The notes: generated from the sequence alone by a model not told the origin. A stretch of 64,000 bases of DNA from Pseudalkalibacillus sp. SCS-8 (GCF_040126055.1 NZ_CP143541.1:2232001-2296000), one strand, 5' to 3'. Positions 56,569 to 64,000 are shown, counted from the first letter of the stretch. A program made the numbers and translations.

Positions 56569-56601
56569 GAACCTTAGAGTTTGTTTATTACTCTAAGGTT
56601 T
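56569..56601 (-). terminator. Terminator of the Imm11-like gene
   Basis: AACCTTAGAG / CTCTAAGGTT stem followed by CTTTTTTTAG on the minus strand. Confidence 0.82.
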
Positions 56602-56611
56602 TAAAAATGTG

Positions 56612-57175
56612 TTAGATTACTTTTACCTCAAGGAAGTCACATCCTGTAATATTATTTTTAGTGACTAATTTTTCCACTGACTCAGAAACAAATAAAGGTA
56701 TCTCAAGGCCTTTTAATTTGAATAAATGGTTCATATTTATTTCGTTTTTATCTAGTGCATACTTTCTAATGGAGTATATTTTCTCATTATCCAAACTTAT
56801 GACACTATAATCTGAATGATTAAAATTTATTGCGTCAACTACGTTAATAACATTTGCTACGTAATAATTATTTAATACGGTATTATCCTCTGAGTTAACT
56901 ACTTTTACAGGTAAATACTGTACTCCATCCTCATCTAAATCACATAAAACTTCCTTAAATCTTGTTGATACTATAAACCATCCGAGATTATTTGCTAAAT
57001 AATCGGTCAGTCTATCTCCTTCCGATGGATTAAAAACAAAAGTGATGTCTGTATTCCAGTCTTGTATAAATTTACCATTACTTAATTCATATTGTTCGTA
57101 ACCATGAGTATTATTACAATGACCGACAACATCATTTTCATTGCTGTCATCTAATAATAATTTAAAATACCTCAT
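56612..57175 (-). CDS. Imm11-like immunity protein
   Basis: 187 aa from ATG 57175 (MRYFKLLLDDSNENDVVGHC), with GGAGG five bases upstream. Middle part VQYLPVKVVNSEDNTVLNNYYVANVIN and the C-terminal LFVSESVEKLVTKNNITGCDF fit the Imm11 pattern, a family commonly paired with AHH-type nucleases. The start overlaps the AHH tip by four bases. Confidence 0.72.
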   Translation of the reverse strand: MRYFKLLLDDSNENDVVGHCNNTHGYEQYELSNGKFIQDWNTDITFVFNPSEGDRLTDYLANNLGWFIVSTRFKEVLCDLDEDGVQYLPVKVVNSEDNTVLNNYYVANVINVVDAINFNHSDYSVISLDNEKIYSIRKYALDKNEINMNHLFKLKGLEIPLFVSESVEKLVTKNNITGCDFLEVKVI

Positions 57176-57466
57176 TTTAACCTCCAAAAATCTTTATAAA
57201 GCATATCTGGTTTAATTCTTATTTCGTTTTTCAAACCTTCAAACAACCTAAGGAATTTATTTCCATCAAATTTTGCTAGATTATCGCATGTTCTTAAATT
57301 ATCAATTACATAATCATGATAAGCATTAGGGTGTCTTCCTTGATGAGGGAGATACTCTTTGTTCCATGTATCATCTAAATCTAAAATCATATTTTTTTGT
57401 AATACTCTCTATTTGTGGAGTATATTTCTTGCTTTTATTTGTTGCATAGTGATGTTTTTGTAAAGT
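57172..57466 (-). pseudogene. Orphan AHH-type nuclease toxin tip (5' truncated)
   Basis: Open frame TLQKHHYATNKSKKYTPQIE, followed by LDDTWNKEYLPHQGRHPNAY and HDYVIDNL. The HHYATNK and LPHQGRHPNAYH motifs carry the histidines of AHH-family HNH-like nucleases. Upstream, TAA at 57467-57469 and a shifted frame (KGNVKLYK) show loss of the linker to any delivery domain. The initiating ATG at 57390 would delete the first two His, so a free active protein is unlikely. Confidence 0.72.
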
Positions 57467-57473
57467 TTAACAT

Positions 57474-57550
57474 TACCCTTAGTTTTATCTAAAATTATAT
57501 ATGATAGAAGGTGATTGTTGAATAACACCGCCACCTTTATTTACTAACTA
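57474..57550. repeat. Short repeat shared with 54372-54446
   Basis: About 75 bp with high identity to 54372-54446, including TACCCTTAGTT.TATC and GTTGAATAACACCGCCACC. On the minus strand it precedes two unrelated toxin tips (AHH and HYDY types), so it is a further cassette joint. Confidence 0.75.
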
Positions 57551-57604
57551 TCATCTTTGTTTCCTACTTGATCTGGCATGACATAAGGTGTCTTAATATT
57601 TAAC

Positions 57605-57805
57605 ATGACAATATCAAGCAAACTTAAAGAAAATCACTAAGAACGTAACCTATTACAACGTGATTTTGCACGAATGACAAGGCTGCGTCCTAATACAATC
57701 AGCCATCTATGTTCAGACAATGTGGACAGGGTATATCTATCAACATTAGAAACGGTATGCAAAGTGTTAGACATAGACATTCAGGAGTTAATCGAGGTGG
57801 AGTAG
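57605..57805 (+). pseudogene. Xre-type HTH regulator, nonsense-mutated (copy C, most complete)
   Basis: 67 codons from ATG: MTISSKLKENH, stop TAA, ERNLLQRDFARMTRLRPNTI, then SHLCSDNVDRVYLSTLETVC to the common end IQELIEVE. The order fits a small Cro/C1 HTH protein of about 66 aa, with one in-frame stop at codon 12. It shows what the shorter copies A, B and D derive from: a plus-strand regulator gene facing the toxin operon. Confidence 0.82.
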
Positions 57806-58075
57806 CCTCTCGTCCTAGTAATCGTTCTATGTACGTAAAAGTTGCGAAAATATTTATATAACAGGGATAAAGCGAAGGTAAGGTATTGAAGAATAGAAAT
57901 GGTGGTAACTGATGATTTAATGATTATTTTCATAAGATAGAATACATTAAATAGGGCATACGTTTTAATGTGGTTGTACGCACTAAATAATTTGATGAAC
58001 CATTATATAGGGCTTACATTGGTTATCCCTATTCTGTAAATAACAAGCGGTTTATTCGGTACTAGGTTACCTAAA
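57806..58075 (+). repeat. Cassette 3' flank repeat, copy C
   Basis: Non-coding; same block order as copies B and D, including GTTCTATGTACGTAAAAGTTGC, GGTGGTAACTGATGATTTA, TTAAATAGGGCATACGTTTTAA and TTATTCGGTACT. Together with the terminator this fills the 330-bp gap before the TriTu-like gene. Confidence 0.82.
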
Positions 58076-58095
58076 ATAATTTTCACAAAAATTAA

Positions 58096-58132
58096 TGAGG
58101 GCAGCCTGTTAATTAAACAAGCCACCCTCTAG
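58096..58132 (-). terminator. Terminator of the TriTu-like gene
   Basis: GAGGGTGGCTTGTT / AACAGGCTGCCCTC stem followed by ATTAATTTTTG on the minus strand. Confidence 0.75.
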
Positions 58133-58135
58133 TTA

Positions 58136-58432
58136 TCATTGCATATTCTTTACATAATTCTCTAACAATAAATCAAAGTTAGGAAAATCATCGTTTATTT
58201 CCTTTTGTTCATAAAGCTTTGTATCTCCTGTACTGAAGTCTATTACTTCAATATCTATTTTTTTTGAACTCCAAACAGTAATTCTTCCCATAGAACTATC
58301 TGATACATGGTCAACTCTTAAGCTAGGGTCAGGTGAGCCTTCAACAGAATGAGTTAAATCATCTAACTTAATACCTAACCCCTCAAGTTTTTTCTTGTTT
58401 TGAGATACCCATTCCTTTAGTAGTGTTAACAT
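58136..58432 (-). CDS. TriTu-like immunity protein
   Basis: 98 aa (LLKEWVSQNKKKLEGLGIKL, PSLRVDHVSDSSMGRITVW, FPNFDLLLENYVKNM). The pattern matches the TriTu immunity family as I know it, the partner of TreTu toxins. Starts one base after the toxin stop with AAGGGTGA upstream. Confidence 0.7.
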   Translation of the reverse strand: MLTLLKEWVSQNKKKLEGLGIKLDDLTHSVEGSPDPSLRVDHVSDSSMGRITVWSSKKIDIEVIDFSTGDTKLYEQKEINDDFPNFDLLLENYVKNMQ

Positions 58433-58433
58433 T

Positions 58434-59203
58434 TTACTTCACCCTTATCGTTCGTATATTAGTAGCGGGTGGCATTTGTGGTATTGGTAGACCTTTTTTA
58501 CCTGCTAAACGCCCTTCTAAACTGTTTGGTCCTAAAATTTTTGCCCATCCTTCATTAGTTGGCTTTAAAGAAGATAATGGAACTTCAAATTCAGCGTACA
58601 CACTTCCTGGTTTTGCTTGTTTTCCAAAAGCACTTGGATTAGAAGGGTGAGCTACATGGGTAGTACCAGAATAACTTTCTTGTACTTTGCCTGTTTTAGT
58701 CATTTTTGAAAGTTCATCTTCTGACATCCATCTACCAACTGTAGTTTTACCTTCTCCTATACCCTTATTACTAACCTTCTTCGTTCGCGAAGACCTGTAA
58801 GATACGGATTTCATCTTCCGCAGCATGTTGCCGGCATAGGATTTTCCGTATTTCACGGCTTTGTAGGAGTAGCTTCCCGGGACGAACGGGACAAAGGTAG
58901 CTGCTAGATCCCAGGCCAGATAACCGGCATTTTTCCAGGACGGCTTTTTCGCAAATCGCACCGCACTGACGACGGTACTCGCGATGTCGAGTAACGTATC
59001 GAAGAAGTTCCCATTCGCATCCGTAAAGGTGGACGGATTGTTCCCCGCATACACATACAGATTGTGACTCGGAACATCATCTCGTGTTAAGAACCTTCCT
59101 GTTTCAGGATTATAGTATCGCTGCTTCAGATAATAGAATCCCGTTTCCTCATCGTAAACATCACCAGCATACCGGAATGGGTTTTCATCCTTTAAATATT
59201 TCC
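58434..59203 (-). pseudogene. Orphan RHS-core/TreTu-like toxin-tip cassette
   Basis: RHS core from KYLKDENPFRYAG through YVYAGNNPSTFTDANGNFFD to SYRSSRTKKVSNKG, then a tip of about 108 aa: GRWMSEDELSKMTKTGKVQE, SYSGTTHVAHPSNPSAFGKQ, GSVYAEFEVPLSSLKP and RLAGKKGLPIPQMPPATNI. This is the TreTu pattern, thought to be an ADP-ribosyltransferase-type toxin. The frame is open but has no start of its own; a one-base difference at the 5' breakpoint (GGAAAT for GGAAAAT) puts upstream DNA out of frame. Confidence 0.8.
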
Positions 59204-59365
59204 ATTAGTCTTAGCTTTTCCCCAAATATCAAAAACCTCCTCCTACAATTATTACAACGGCGTCTCAATGGGAAATCTAAATTAGTTAGAGCCTCATTAT
59301 CTTCACTAATTTAAATATCCTCCAATACTCAAAAGCCCCCTTTAACACAAGCTCTTAAATCAAAA

Positions 59366-59398
59366 AGATGTCCCATAAGCTAGTCTTTCGGGACATCC
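59366..59398 (-). terminator. Terminator of the Imm26-like gene
   Basis: GATGTCCCGAAAGACTAG / CTTATGGGACATC imperfect stem with TTTTTGATTT on the minus strand. The remaining DNA from 59204 to 59365 shows nothing further. Confidence 0.78.
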
Positions 59399-59418
59399 TA
59401 GTTTCACCATGAATTTGT

Positions 59419-59877
59419 TTAGTTGTTTTTTTCAAGCTCATGTGAATATCTTATCTTTACAGCATCGTGCCCAAAAACTCCATATGGTTGTGAATCTCCT
59501 CTTTTTTCTGCGGTAGTCACAATTGAATGAGCATCTTCGTCTTCTTTCATAAAATATTCCCCAGGTACAAGGAGTATTTGATTAGGATTAAAGGCATCTT
59601 TTTTCCAAAAGTATGGAAGGATCACTTCTGTTTCTATGGGTATATTACCTACTACATTCCATTCTCCTTTACGTAAACCATGGTTTGAACACCATATTGA
59701 TAATATCGTCTCCTTCTCTTTTAATTCATTAAGTGTATATTTTTTTGAAGGGATTATATTATAAAATTCACAAAATATTATTGGATAATCAATAATTAGT
59801 ATTCTCCCATAACCAATTTTGTTGATTTCTATAGGAATTTCAAAAACATCTCCAACATTATTTTTAAATTTCGACAT
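59419..59877 (-). CDS. Imm26-like immunity protein
   Basis: 152 aa with GDVFEIPIEINKIGYGRILI at the N-terminus, the usual Imm26 opening (GD.F.IPL..G....RIL), and a beta-rich remainder. Starts seven bases after the stop of a toxin-tip remnant, with GAGGTGAG upstream. Confidence 0.72.
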   Translation of the reverse strand: MSKFKNNVGDVFEIPIEINKIGYGRILIIDYPIIFCEFYNIIPSKKYTLNELKEKETILSIWCSNHGLRKGEWNVVGNIPIETEVILPYFWKKDAFNPNQILLVPGEYFMKEDEDAHSIVTTAEKRGDSQPYGVFGHDAVKIRYSHELEKNN

Positions 59878-59883
59878 TAACTC

Positions 59884-60110
59884 ACCTCAATCTAATAACT
59901 TTGTTCCCCTCATCCAAATAATGTGATTTCCTTGGATTTAGGGGACTTATAGGATTAATTTTATTTAATAGATTTTCTTTACCACCATTGTTTCTATACA
60001 AAATATGCTCTATCCCTCTAGCTTGAGAGTAGTTTGAACCTTGTTTAACAGGATTAAATACTAAATCACTTTTCCCTTCAGTTCTATCTATGTATGTGGA
60101 TCTATTTGTT
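59884..60110 (-). pseudogene. Toxin-tip remnant upstream of the Imm26-like gene
   Basis: Open frame with NPVKQGSNYSQARGIEHILY, RNNGGKENLLNKINPISPL and NPRKSHYLDEGNKVIRLR, ending at a stop seven bases before the Imm26-like start. The sequence is a C-terminal toxin segment typical of WapA/RHS tips, lacking core and Hint. Only about 70 residues survive. Confidence 0.68.
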
Positions 60111-60341
60111 TATTTTCTCCCCTAATATTGGTGCAATTTGACCAAAATCTTCTACTGAATATCCGAAAGATTTTAATTGAGACTCAATTAATTCTAATAC
60201 ATCATAATATGAAAAATTTGCACCTAATCTGTAGTTTTTTTCTTCTAACCGTTCATCTTTAGTTGGTAACAATGAATGATTATACTTTTCTTGTATTTCA
60301 TATATTAAATCAATTAAAAAGTTTTTCATCTCATTTTGCAT
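60102..60341 (-). CDS. Small putative immunity protein
   Basis: 79 aa (MKNFLIDLIYEIQEKYNHSL, ANFSYYDVLELIESQLKSFG). AAGGGGATG precedes ATG 60341. Overlaps the toxin-tip remnant downstream by a few bases, showing that one cassette was inserted right at its end. No family recognised. Confidence 0.58.
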   Translation of the reverse strand: MQNEMKNFLIDLIYEIQEKYNHSLLPTKDERLEEKNYRLGANFSYYDVLELIESQLKSFGYSVEDFGQIAPILGEKINK

Positions 60342-60368
60342 GTAATCATCCCCTTATTTTATTCTTAA

Positions 60369-60760
60369 GATTCCTTCAATTATTTGTTTTTTCCCATTTG
60401 TTGTTGTGCATCAGATCGAACTTCTGTCCACAAACCCTTAAATGGAAAATCCGGATAGACCAACCGCCATTCTTGATTACATTCTGAACATTTATACCAT
60501 TTCTCTTGTTAGATGTTACTTCCCCCATATTTACTTTCCACAGGAATTTCAACTAAATCCGAATCATTTCAAGATTAGCAATATAACTTAAAAACCTTTC
60601 AAATTCATTTATTGAATGAAATCCATTAAGTTTATCTAATACGTTACAAATACACTCTATTTTACTCTCCAGAAGGGTCAACCTCCCTTTTCTATACTTG
60701 ATTACCGCTACCAAATCCCCTCTTATGGGGACTGCTACACCTTCAAAAACTCCAACACCT
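60369..60760 (-). pseudogene. Decayed immunity gene
   Basis: Pieces in different frames: VAVPIRGDLVAVIKYRKGRL, KLNGFHSINEFERFLSYIAN, DLVEIPVESKYGG, then a stop and KWYKCSECNQEWRLVYPDFP with FKGLWTEV. The final CxxC...WRLVYPDFPF segment is recognisable as an immunity-type protein seen beside other toxin tips. At least one frameshift and one stop separate the parts. Confidence 0.7.
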
Positions 60761-60789
60761 TTTGGACTTTAATTTAAGATTTCACTTTA

Positions 60790-61185
60790 TTACTCTAATT
60801 CATAAAGATATCTCAAAAAATCATTAAAGGATTCTCCGCATACTTCGACCATGTCTATTGACATACCAATAAAAGGAACTTTGACGAAAAATATATCTTC
60901 TTTTCTATAATTAATACAGTAAGCGGTATCTCCACCATCAGAACCTATTATTAATAAACCCGAAGCAAATTCCTCAACATCGTATGCTTGATTAAGTTTA
61001 TTAATATCTTCAATTTTCCATAAAATTAAATATGATGATCCGACTGAACCTTCTCCACCATTAGCAGTTATCATAAAATTTGCATAATCTGTTGGTAATA
61101 TTTTGGTTGCTTGCTTTTCAAAGTCATTAATCACAGATAATGACGTAGGCTCATTTTTATCAAACTCTAATAGAAATTCTTCCAT
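60790..61185 (-). CDS. SMI1/KNR4 (SUKH) family immunity protein
   Basis: 131 aa with the SUKH hallmark LPTDYANFMITANGGEGSVG, YLILWKIEDINKLNQAYDVE and LLIIGSDGGDTAYCINYR. GGGAGG nine bases before ATG. It follows the frameshifted HNH-like tip, so the antidote survives though its toxin is broken. Confidence 0.85.
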   Translation of the reverse strand: MEEFLLEFDKNEPTSLSVINDFEKQATKILPTDYANFMITANGGEGSVGSSYLILWKIEDINKLNQAYDVEEFASGLLIIGSDGGDTAYCINYRKEDIFFVKVPFIGMSIDMVEVCGESFNDFLRYLYELE

Positions 61186-61197
61186 ATCATTTCCTCC

Positions 61198-61461
61198 CTA
61201 TTTCATCCGTTGTATGTTTCTTTGAAGACTATTCCAATACTTTGTGAACTCACCAGGTTGTTTAGGTGTTAATGGTATTTTGTTTGATAAGTCAGTTGGA
61301 CTACCCCGAATTTTACAGGTTGAATTTTATGTATATGTTTACCTTTTAGAGATGGATTTGCTCTGTGTATAGAAGCATAAGCATTGTTTGCAGTTTTTCT
61401 AGCAGTTATTTTAGTACTATTTGTAATATTATTTTCCACTCGATCGTAGAATCCTCTATTT
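61198..61461 (-). pseudogene. Frameshifted HNH-like toxin tip
   Basis: NRGFYDRVENNITNSTKITA leads into ANPSLKGKHIHKIQPVKFG. The frame then breaks at a GGGG run (one G short of the GGGGG needed for Gly-Gly-Ser) and resumes as SPTDLSNKIPLTPKQPGEFT and KYWNSLQRNIQRMK-stop. The HxHxIxPVxFGGSP signature is that of nuclease-type RHS tips. Upstream, at 61462, the sequence jumps directly into the Xre remnant. Confidence 0.8.
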
Positions 61462-61484
61462 AGGAGTTAATCGAAGTGGAGTAG
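61462..61484 (+). pseudogene. 3' remnant of an Xre-type regulator gene (copy D)
   Basis: Only QELIEVE-stop of the conserved end remains (AGGAGTTAATCGAAGTGGAG). The junction with the toxin remnant is abrupt. Confidence 0.75.
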
Positions 61485-61755
61485 TCCTCTTGCACAAGTA
61501 ATCGTTCTATGTACGTAAAAGTTGCTAAAAAATTAAAAAGGCAAGGAGAAAACAAAGGTAGGGGATTTAAAGGTGAGAATGATGGTAACTGACGATTTTC
61601 AGATTATTTACATAGAATAAAATTCATTAAATAGGGTATACGATTTAAAGGTGTTATACGTACAATTTAATTTGTTAATACATCATATAGGACTTACAAA
61701 GGTTAGCGTTATTCTCTGTATGGATAACGCTTTATTCGACATTCCGTACTATAAA
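61485..61755 (+). repeat. Cassette 3' flank repeat, copy D
   Basis: Non-coding, follows the remnant of the regulator; blocks TCCTCTTGC, GTTCTATGTACGTAAAAGTTGC, GATGGTAACTGACGATTTT, AAATAGGGTATACGATTTAA and TTATTCGACATTCC. This copy directly follows the expressed toxin-immunity pair and is probably closest to the ancestral position. Confidence 0.8.
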
Positions 61756-61788
61756 AAAGACGGTTATCTTCAACTGATAACCGCCCCA
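61756..61788 (-). terminator. Terminator of the main toxin-immunity operon
   Basis: GGCGGTTATCAGTT / AACTGATAACCG-type stem (GGTTATC/GATAACC) followed by TTTTTTAT on the minus strand. Confidence 0.8.
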
Positions 61789-61798
61789 TAAATGAATA

Positions 61799-62020
61799 TT
61801 AAATATCTATATCATCAAAAACCTCTTCTAATGTCATACCTTGTATTATTCCTAAACGAAATAAATCATCCACAGACTTAAAGGACTGGGAATATCCATC
61901 TTGCTCTCTTGTCAAAAAGTATCCATTTTCATTTTGACTAATCCAAAAACTTTTGTCTTTAACATAAAATTGAAATTCTTCACCCATCAAAATTCTATCC
62001 TTAAACTCTTTTAATTCCAT
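61799..62020 (-). CDS. Putative immunity protein of the expressed RHS toxin
   Basis: 73 aa from ATG 62020 (MELKEFKDRILMGEEFQFYV), with AGGTG six bases upstream; GTG 62029 is an alternative. Small acidic protein ending LEEVFDDIDI. Being directly downstream of the complete toxin gene and before a terminator, it is the likely cognate antidote. Family not recognised. Confidence 0.72.
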   Translation of the reverse strand: MELKEFKDRILMGEEFQFYVKDKSFWISQNENGYFLTREQDGYSQSFKSVDDLFRLGIIQGMTLEEVFDDIDI

Positions 62021-62029
62021 ATCAAACAC

Positions 62030-64000
62030 CTATTTCCTTCTGAAACTTCCAGACCTATCCCATTCAAAAATGTGCTCATGAGGCCATTCTGGATGTGATT
62101 TCGGATTTCCATGGTTTGTGAAGTCAACATCTCTTAAAGCCCTTCCTTCAATATCATGATACCTTCTTGTTTTTATTTGACCTGTTTTTTTATCTAAAAT
62201 GTCAACCGAACTACTTGGAATACCTTTATTAGGATTAGGAACTGATGTCGTAGTGGTATGGTTTGGCATTGGAGTGATATCATATTCATTACCTTTATTA
62301 GATTTAACTAGATCTTTACCCTTACCCTTAACACTACAGTTATGCACCCAGATACCGAGGTTCGATACGAAGTAGGAGTGATAGTCTGCGACCTCAAAGT
62401 TATAGACCGTCGCTTGCCTTGGTTCTTTTTCGATCTTTTCGATAGCGAGTTGAGTTCCGTCACTCGAATGCAGCAAATCCCCTACATTCAAGTCTTTGAC
62501 AAGCGTCCATCCGATTCCTTCCAACCAGAATGGATGTTCAGCCGTTACCTCGATGATTTCGTCCCCAATGTGGATGTAATAGATCTCATCAGCCTGTTTC
62601 TGGAATAATCCGACTACATCTTTGTAGGCCACTTCGCCCGTTTTGTCCGATTTGGCAAGGACCTTATCCCCTACCTTGATCTCGTCGATCGGCTTCTCAC
62701 CTTGATCGGTTAATACTTTGGTTCCGGCTGTAAAACAGTTACATGCTTTCCCTTTACTCGCCTTCCGCGAAGACCTGTAAGATACGGATTTCATCTTCCG
62801 CAGCATGTTGCCGGCATAGGATTTTCCGTATTTCACGGCTTTGTAGGAGTAGCTTCCCGGGACGAACGGGACAAAGGTAGCTGCTAGATCCCAGGCCAGA
62901 TAACCGGCGTTTTTCCAGGACGGCTTTTTCGCAAATCGTACCGCACTGACGACGGTACTCGCGATGTCAAGTAACGTATCGAAGAAGTTCCCATTCGCAT
63001 CCGTAAAGGTGGAGGGATTGTTCCCCGCATACACATACAGATTGTGACTCGGAACATCATCTCGTGTTAAGAACCTTCCTGTTTCAGGATTATAGTATCG
63101 CTGCTTCAGATAATAGAATCCGGTTTCCTCATCGTAAACATCACCAGCATACCGGAATGGGTTTTCATCCTTTAAATATTTTCCATTTCCGAGCTTGACG
63201 CTTCCTGTTTTAGATAAAATATTCCCCCAGGCATCATACTCATATTCTACAACAAGAGTACCATTCGTATCACGAAGTCCCAACACATCCCCACGATGAT
63301 TCATGACAAATTCATAGGTTTTAGGACTTGTCCCTGTATGATCAGTCATTGAAACGAGTCGGTTTGTCGAGGTACGTGTAAAACTATATTTCAGGTTGTT
63401 ATTCTCATCCGTAATGTAAGATAACTCACCAGCCATATAGTAGTAATATTCTGTTTTTTGACTGGTTACTTTCTTAGTACGGAGTCCTTCGTAGTCATAT
63501 TCGTATTCAGAGACGACACTTGAAGCGCCATTCTCTACTCGTACGAGCTGATCCTCTACATCATAAAAGTACTGATACTTCGCATCTGATTTAAGGTTAC
63601 CATTGGCATCATGAGTCGTGTTCGAACCATTGATTGAAGTTAACTGATTAGCAGTATCATAGGTATAAGTGATCGTAGAATTATTTTTAGTCATGGACGT
63701 ACGGTTACCCATCACATCATAACTATATGATATTTCGTTTGTTATTGTACCGTTTTGATCTTTATGGACTTCTTTAGTGAGTCTGTTCCCTACGTCATAT
63801 GTGTATTCATCTTTACTGCCATCATAATGATTTATGGAAATCAAATTCCCATTTGCATCATACGAGAAGGTGTCATGTATCTTCACATTCCCATCAACGA
63901 TTTGGATGGCTTTTTCCATAAACCCAGATTCAGTATATTTATACTCAGTTTCACTCGTTTTCCCATTTTTTAATTGTGTTTCGATTTTGGAAATTCGACC
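62030..64000 (-). CDS. RHS/YD-repeat polymorphic toxin with Hint pretoxin domain (5' part outside window)
   Basis: The frame is open to the right edge, so the ATG at 63919 is internal. YD repeats (FSYDANGNLISINHYDGSKD, YSYDVMGNRTSMTKN) lead to the RHS core PFRYAGDVYDEETGFYYLKQ RYYNPETG, a hydrophobic shared segment, and a Hint autoprotease (CFTAGTKVLTDQGEKPIDEI, TAEHPFWLEGIGWTLVKDL, NLGIWVHNC). The C-terminal tip is about 95 aa with DILDKKTGQIKTRRYHDIEG and DFTNHGNPKSHPEWPHEHIF. The His-rich tip suggests a nuclease, but I cannot name its family with confidence. Related to WapA-type contact-dependent toxins; the secretion signal lies outside the window. Confidence 0.9.
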   Translation of the reverse strand, partial: GRISKIETQLKNGKTSETEYKYTESGFMEKAIQIVDGNVKIHDTFSYDANGNLISINHYDGSKDEYTYDVGNRLTKEVHKDQNGTITNEISYSYDVMGNRTSMTKNNSTITYTYDTANQLTSINGSNTTHDANGNLKSDAKYQYFYDVEDQLVRVENGASSVVSEYEYDYEGLRTKKVTSQKTEYYYYMAGELSYITDENNNLKYSFTRTSTNRLVSMTDHTGTSPKTYEFVMNHRGDVLGLRDTNGTLVVEYEYDAWGNILSKTGSVKLGNGKYLKDENPFRYAGDVYDEETGFYYLKQRYYNPETGRFLTRDDVPSHNLYVYAGNNPSTFTDANGNFFDTLLDIASTVVSAVRFAKKPSWKNAGYLAWDLAATFVPFVPGSYSYKAVKYGKSYAGNMLRKMKSVSYRSSRKASKGKACNCFTAGTKVLTDQGEKPIDEIKVGDKVLAKSDKTGEVAYKDVVGLFQKQADEIYYIHIGDEIIEVTAEHPFWLEGIGWTLVKDLNVGDLLHSSDGTQLAIEKIEKEPRQATVYNFEVADYHSYFVSNLGIWVHNCSVKGKGKDLVKSNKGNEYDITPMPNHTTTTSVPNPNKGIPSSSVDILDKKTGQIKTRRYHDIEGRALRDVDFTNHGNPKSHPEWPHEHIFEWDRSGSFRRK

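Noticed and set aside
63755..63973. ATG 63919 as the start of the RHS gene
   Set aside because: The same frame is open to the window edge with YD-repeat-like sequence (KIETQLKNGKTSETEYKYTE), so the true start is outside.
49765..64000. Prophage or transposon explaining the accessory region
   Set aside because: No integrase, transposase, structural phage genes or terminal inverted repeats are seen; all recognisable genes are RHS toxin tips, immunity proteins or the regulator remnant.

Overview
The window comes from a spore-forming, competence-capable Firmicute of the family Bacillaceae. From about 1 to 49.6 kb, gene content and order follow the recN-argR-dxs-ispA-xse-folD-nusB-acc-spoIIIA-efp-aroQ-yqh-gcv-comG segment of the Bacillus chromosome. 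Between ispA and dxs it carries the large structured OLE RNA with its membrane partner gene oapA, which points to an alkaliphilic or otherwise extremophilic bacillus rather than B. subtilis. Almost all genes are on the minus strand, so transcription usually runs from high to low coordinates.

Layout: 0-5.3 kb holds the spoIVB start, recN, argR, tlyA and dxs. 5.3-6.7 kb holds oapA and OLE RNA. 6.7-13 kb holds ispA, xseB, xseA, folD, nusB, the Asp23-family gene, accC and accB. 13.4-18.5 kb holds the complete spoIIIAA-AH operon. 18.6-26.4 kb holds yqhV, efp, a Xaa-Pro peptidase, aroQ, yqhR, yqhQ/yqhP (plus strand), a patatin, mntR and spore photoproduct lyase. 26.9-31 kb holds a class II (adenosylcobalamin) ribonucleotide reductase gene, nrdJ, interrupted by two adjacent group I introns. 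They are separated by an exon of only 30 nt, and the first intron encodes a LAGLIDADG endonuclease. 31.4-37 kb holds lipM, yqhL, a guanidine-I riboswitch driving two SMR exporters, recQ, a small membrane protein and a nitronate monooxygenase. 37-44 kb holds a tandem glycine riboswitch with gcvT-gcvPA-gcvPB, then yqhH and yqhG on the plus strand. 44-49.7 kb holds a small membrane gene, yqzE, aroK and comGA-GG.

From 49.7 kb to the window end the DNA is AT-richer and is an accessory polymorphic-toxin locus. An RHS/YD-repeat protein with a Hint pretoxin domain enters from beyond the right edge. Downstream of its immunity gene lie about 12 kb of displaced toxin C-terminal cassettes, each followed by its own immunity gene and terminator. 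They include TreTu/TriTu-like, AHH/Imm11-like, Imm26-like, SMI1/KNR4-like and several unrecognised pairs. Three cassettes retain a near-identical RHS-core fragment starting at the same codon. Four carry the same 3' flank, a decayed Xre-type regulator gene on the plus strand plus about 250 bp of non-coding DNA. These repeats give homology on both sides of each cassette, which suits recombinational swapping of the toxin tip.

Four short intergenic tandem arrays (periods 48, 20, 21 and 52 bp, unrelated sequences) all sit in the same setting: just after the intrinsic terminator of one minus-strand gene and before the next co-directional gene. The introns, these arrays and the cassette array are the most unusual content. 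All names rest on recognition of sequence patterns by eye; no database search was run.
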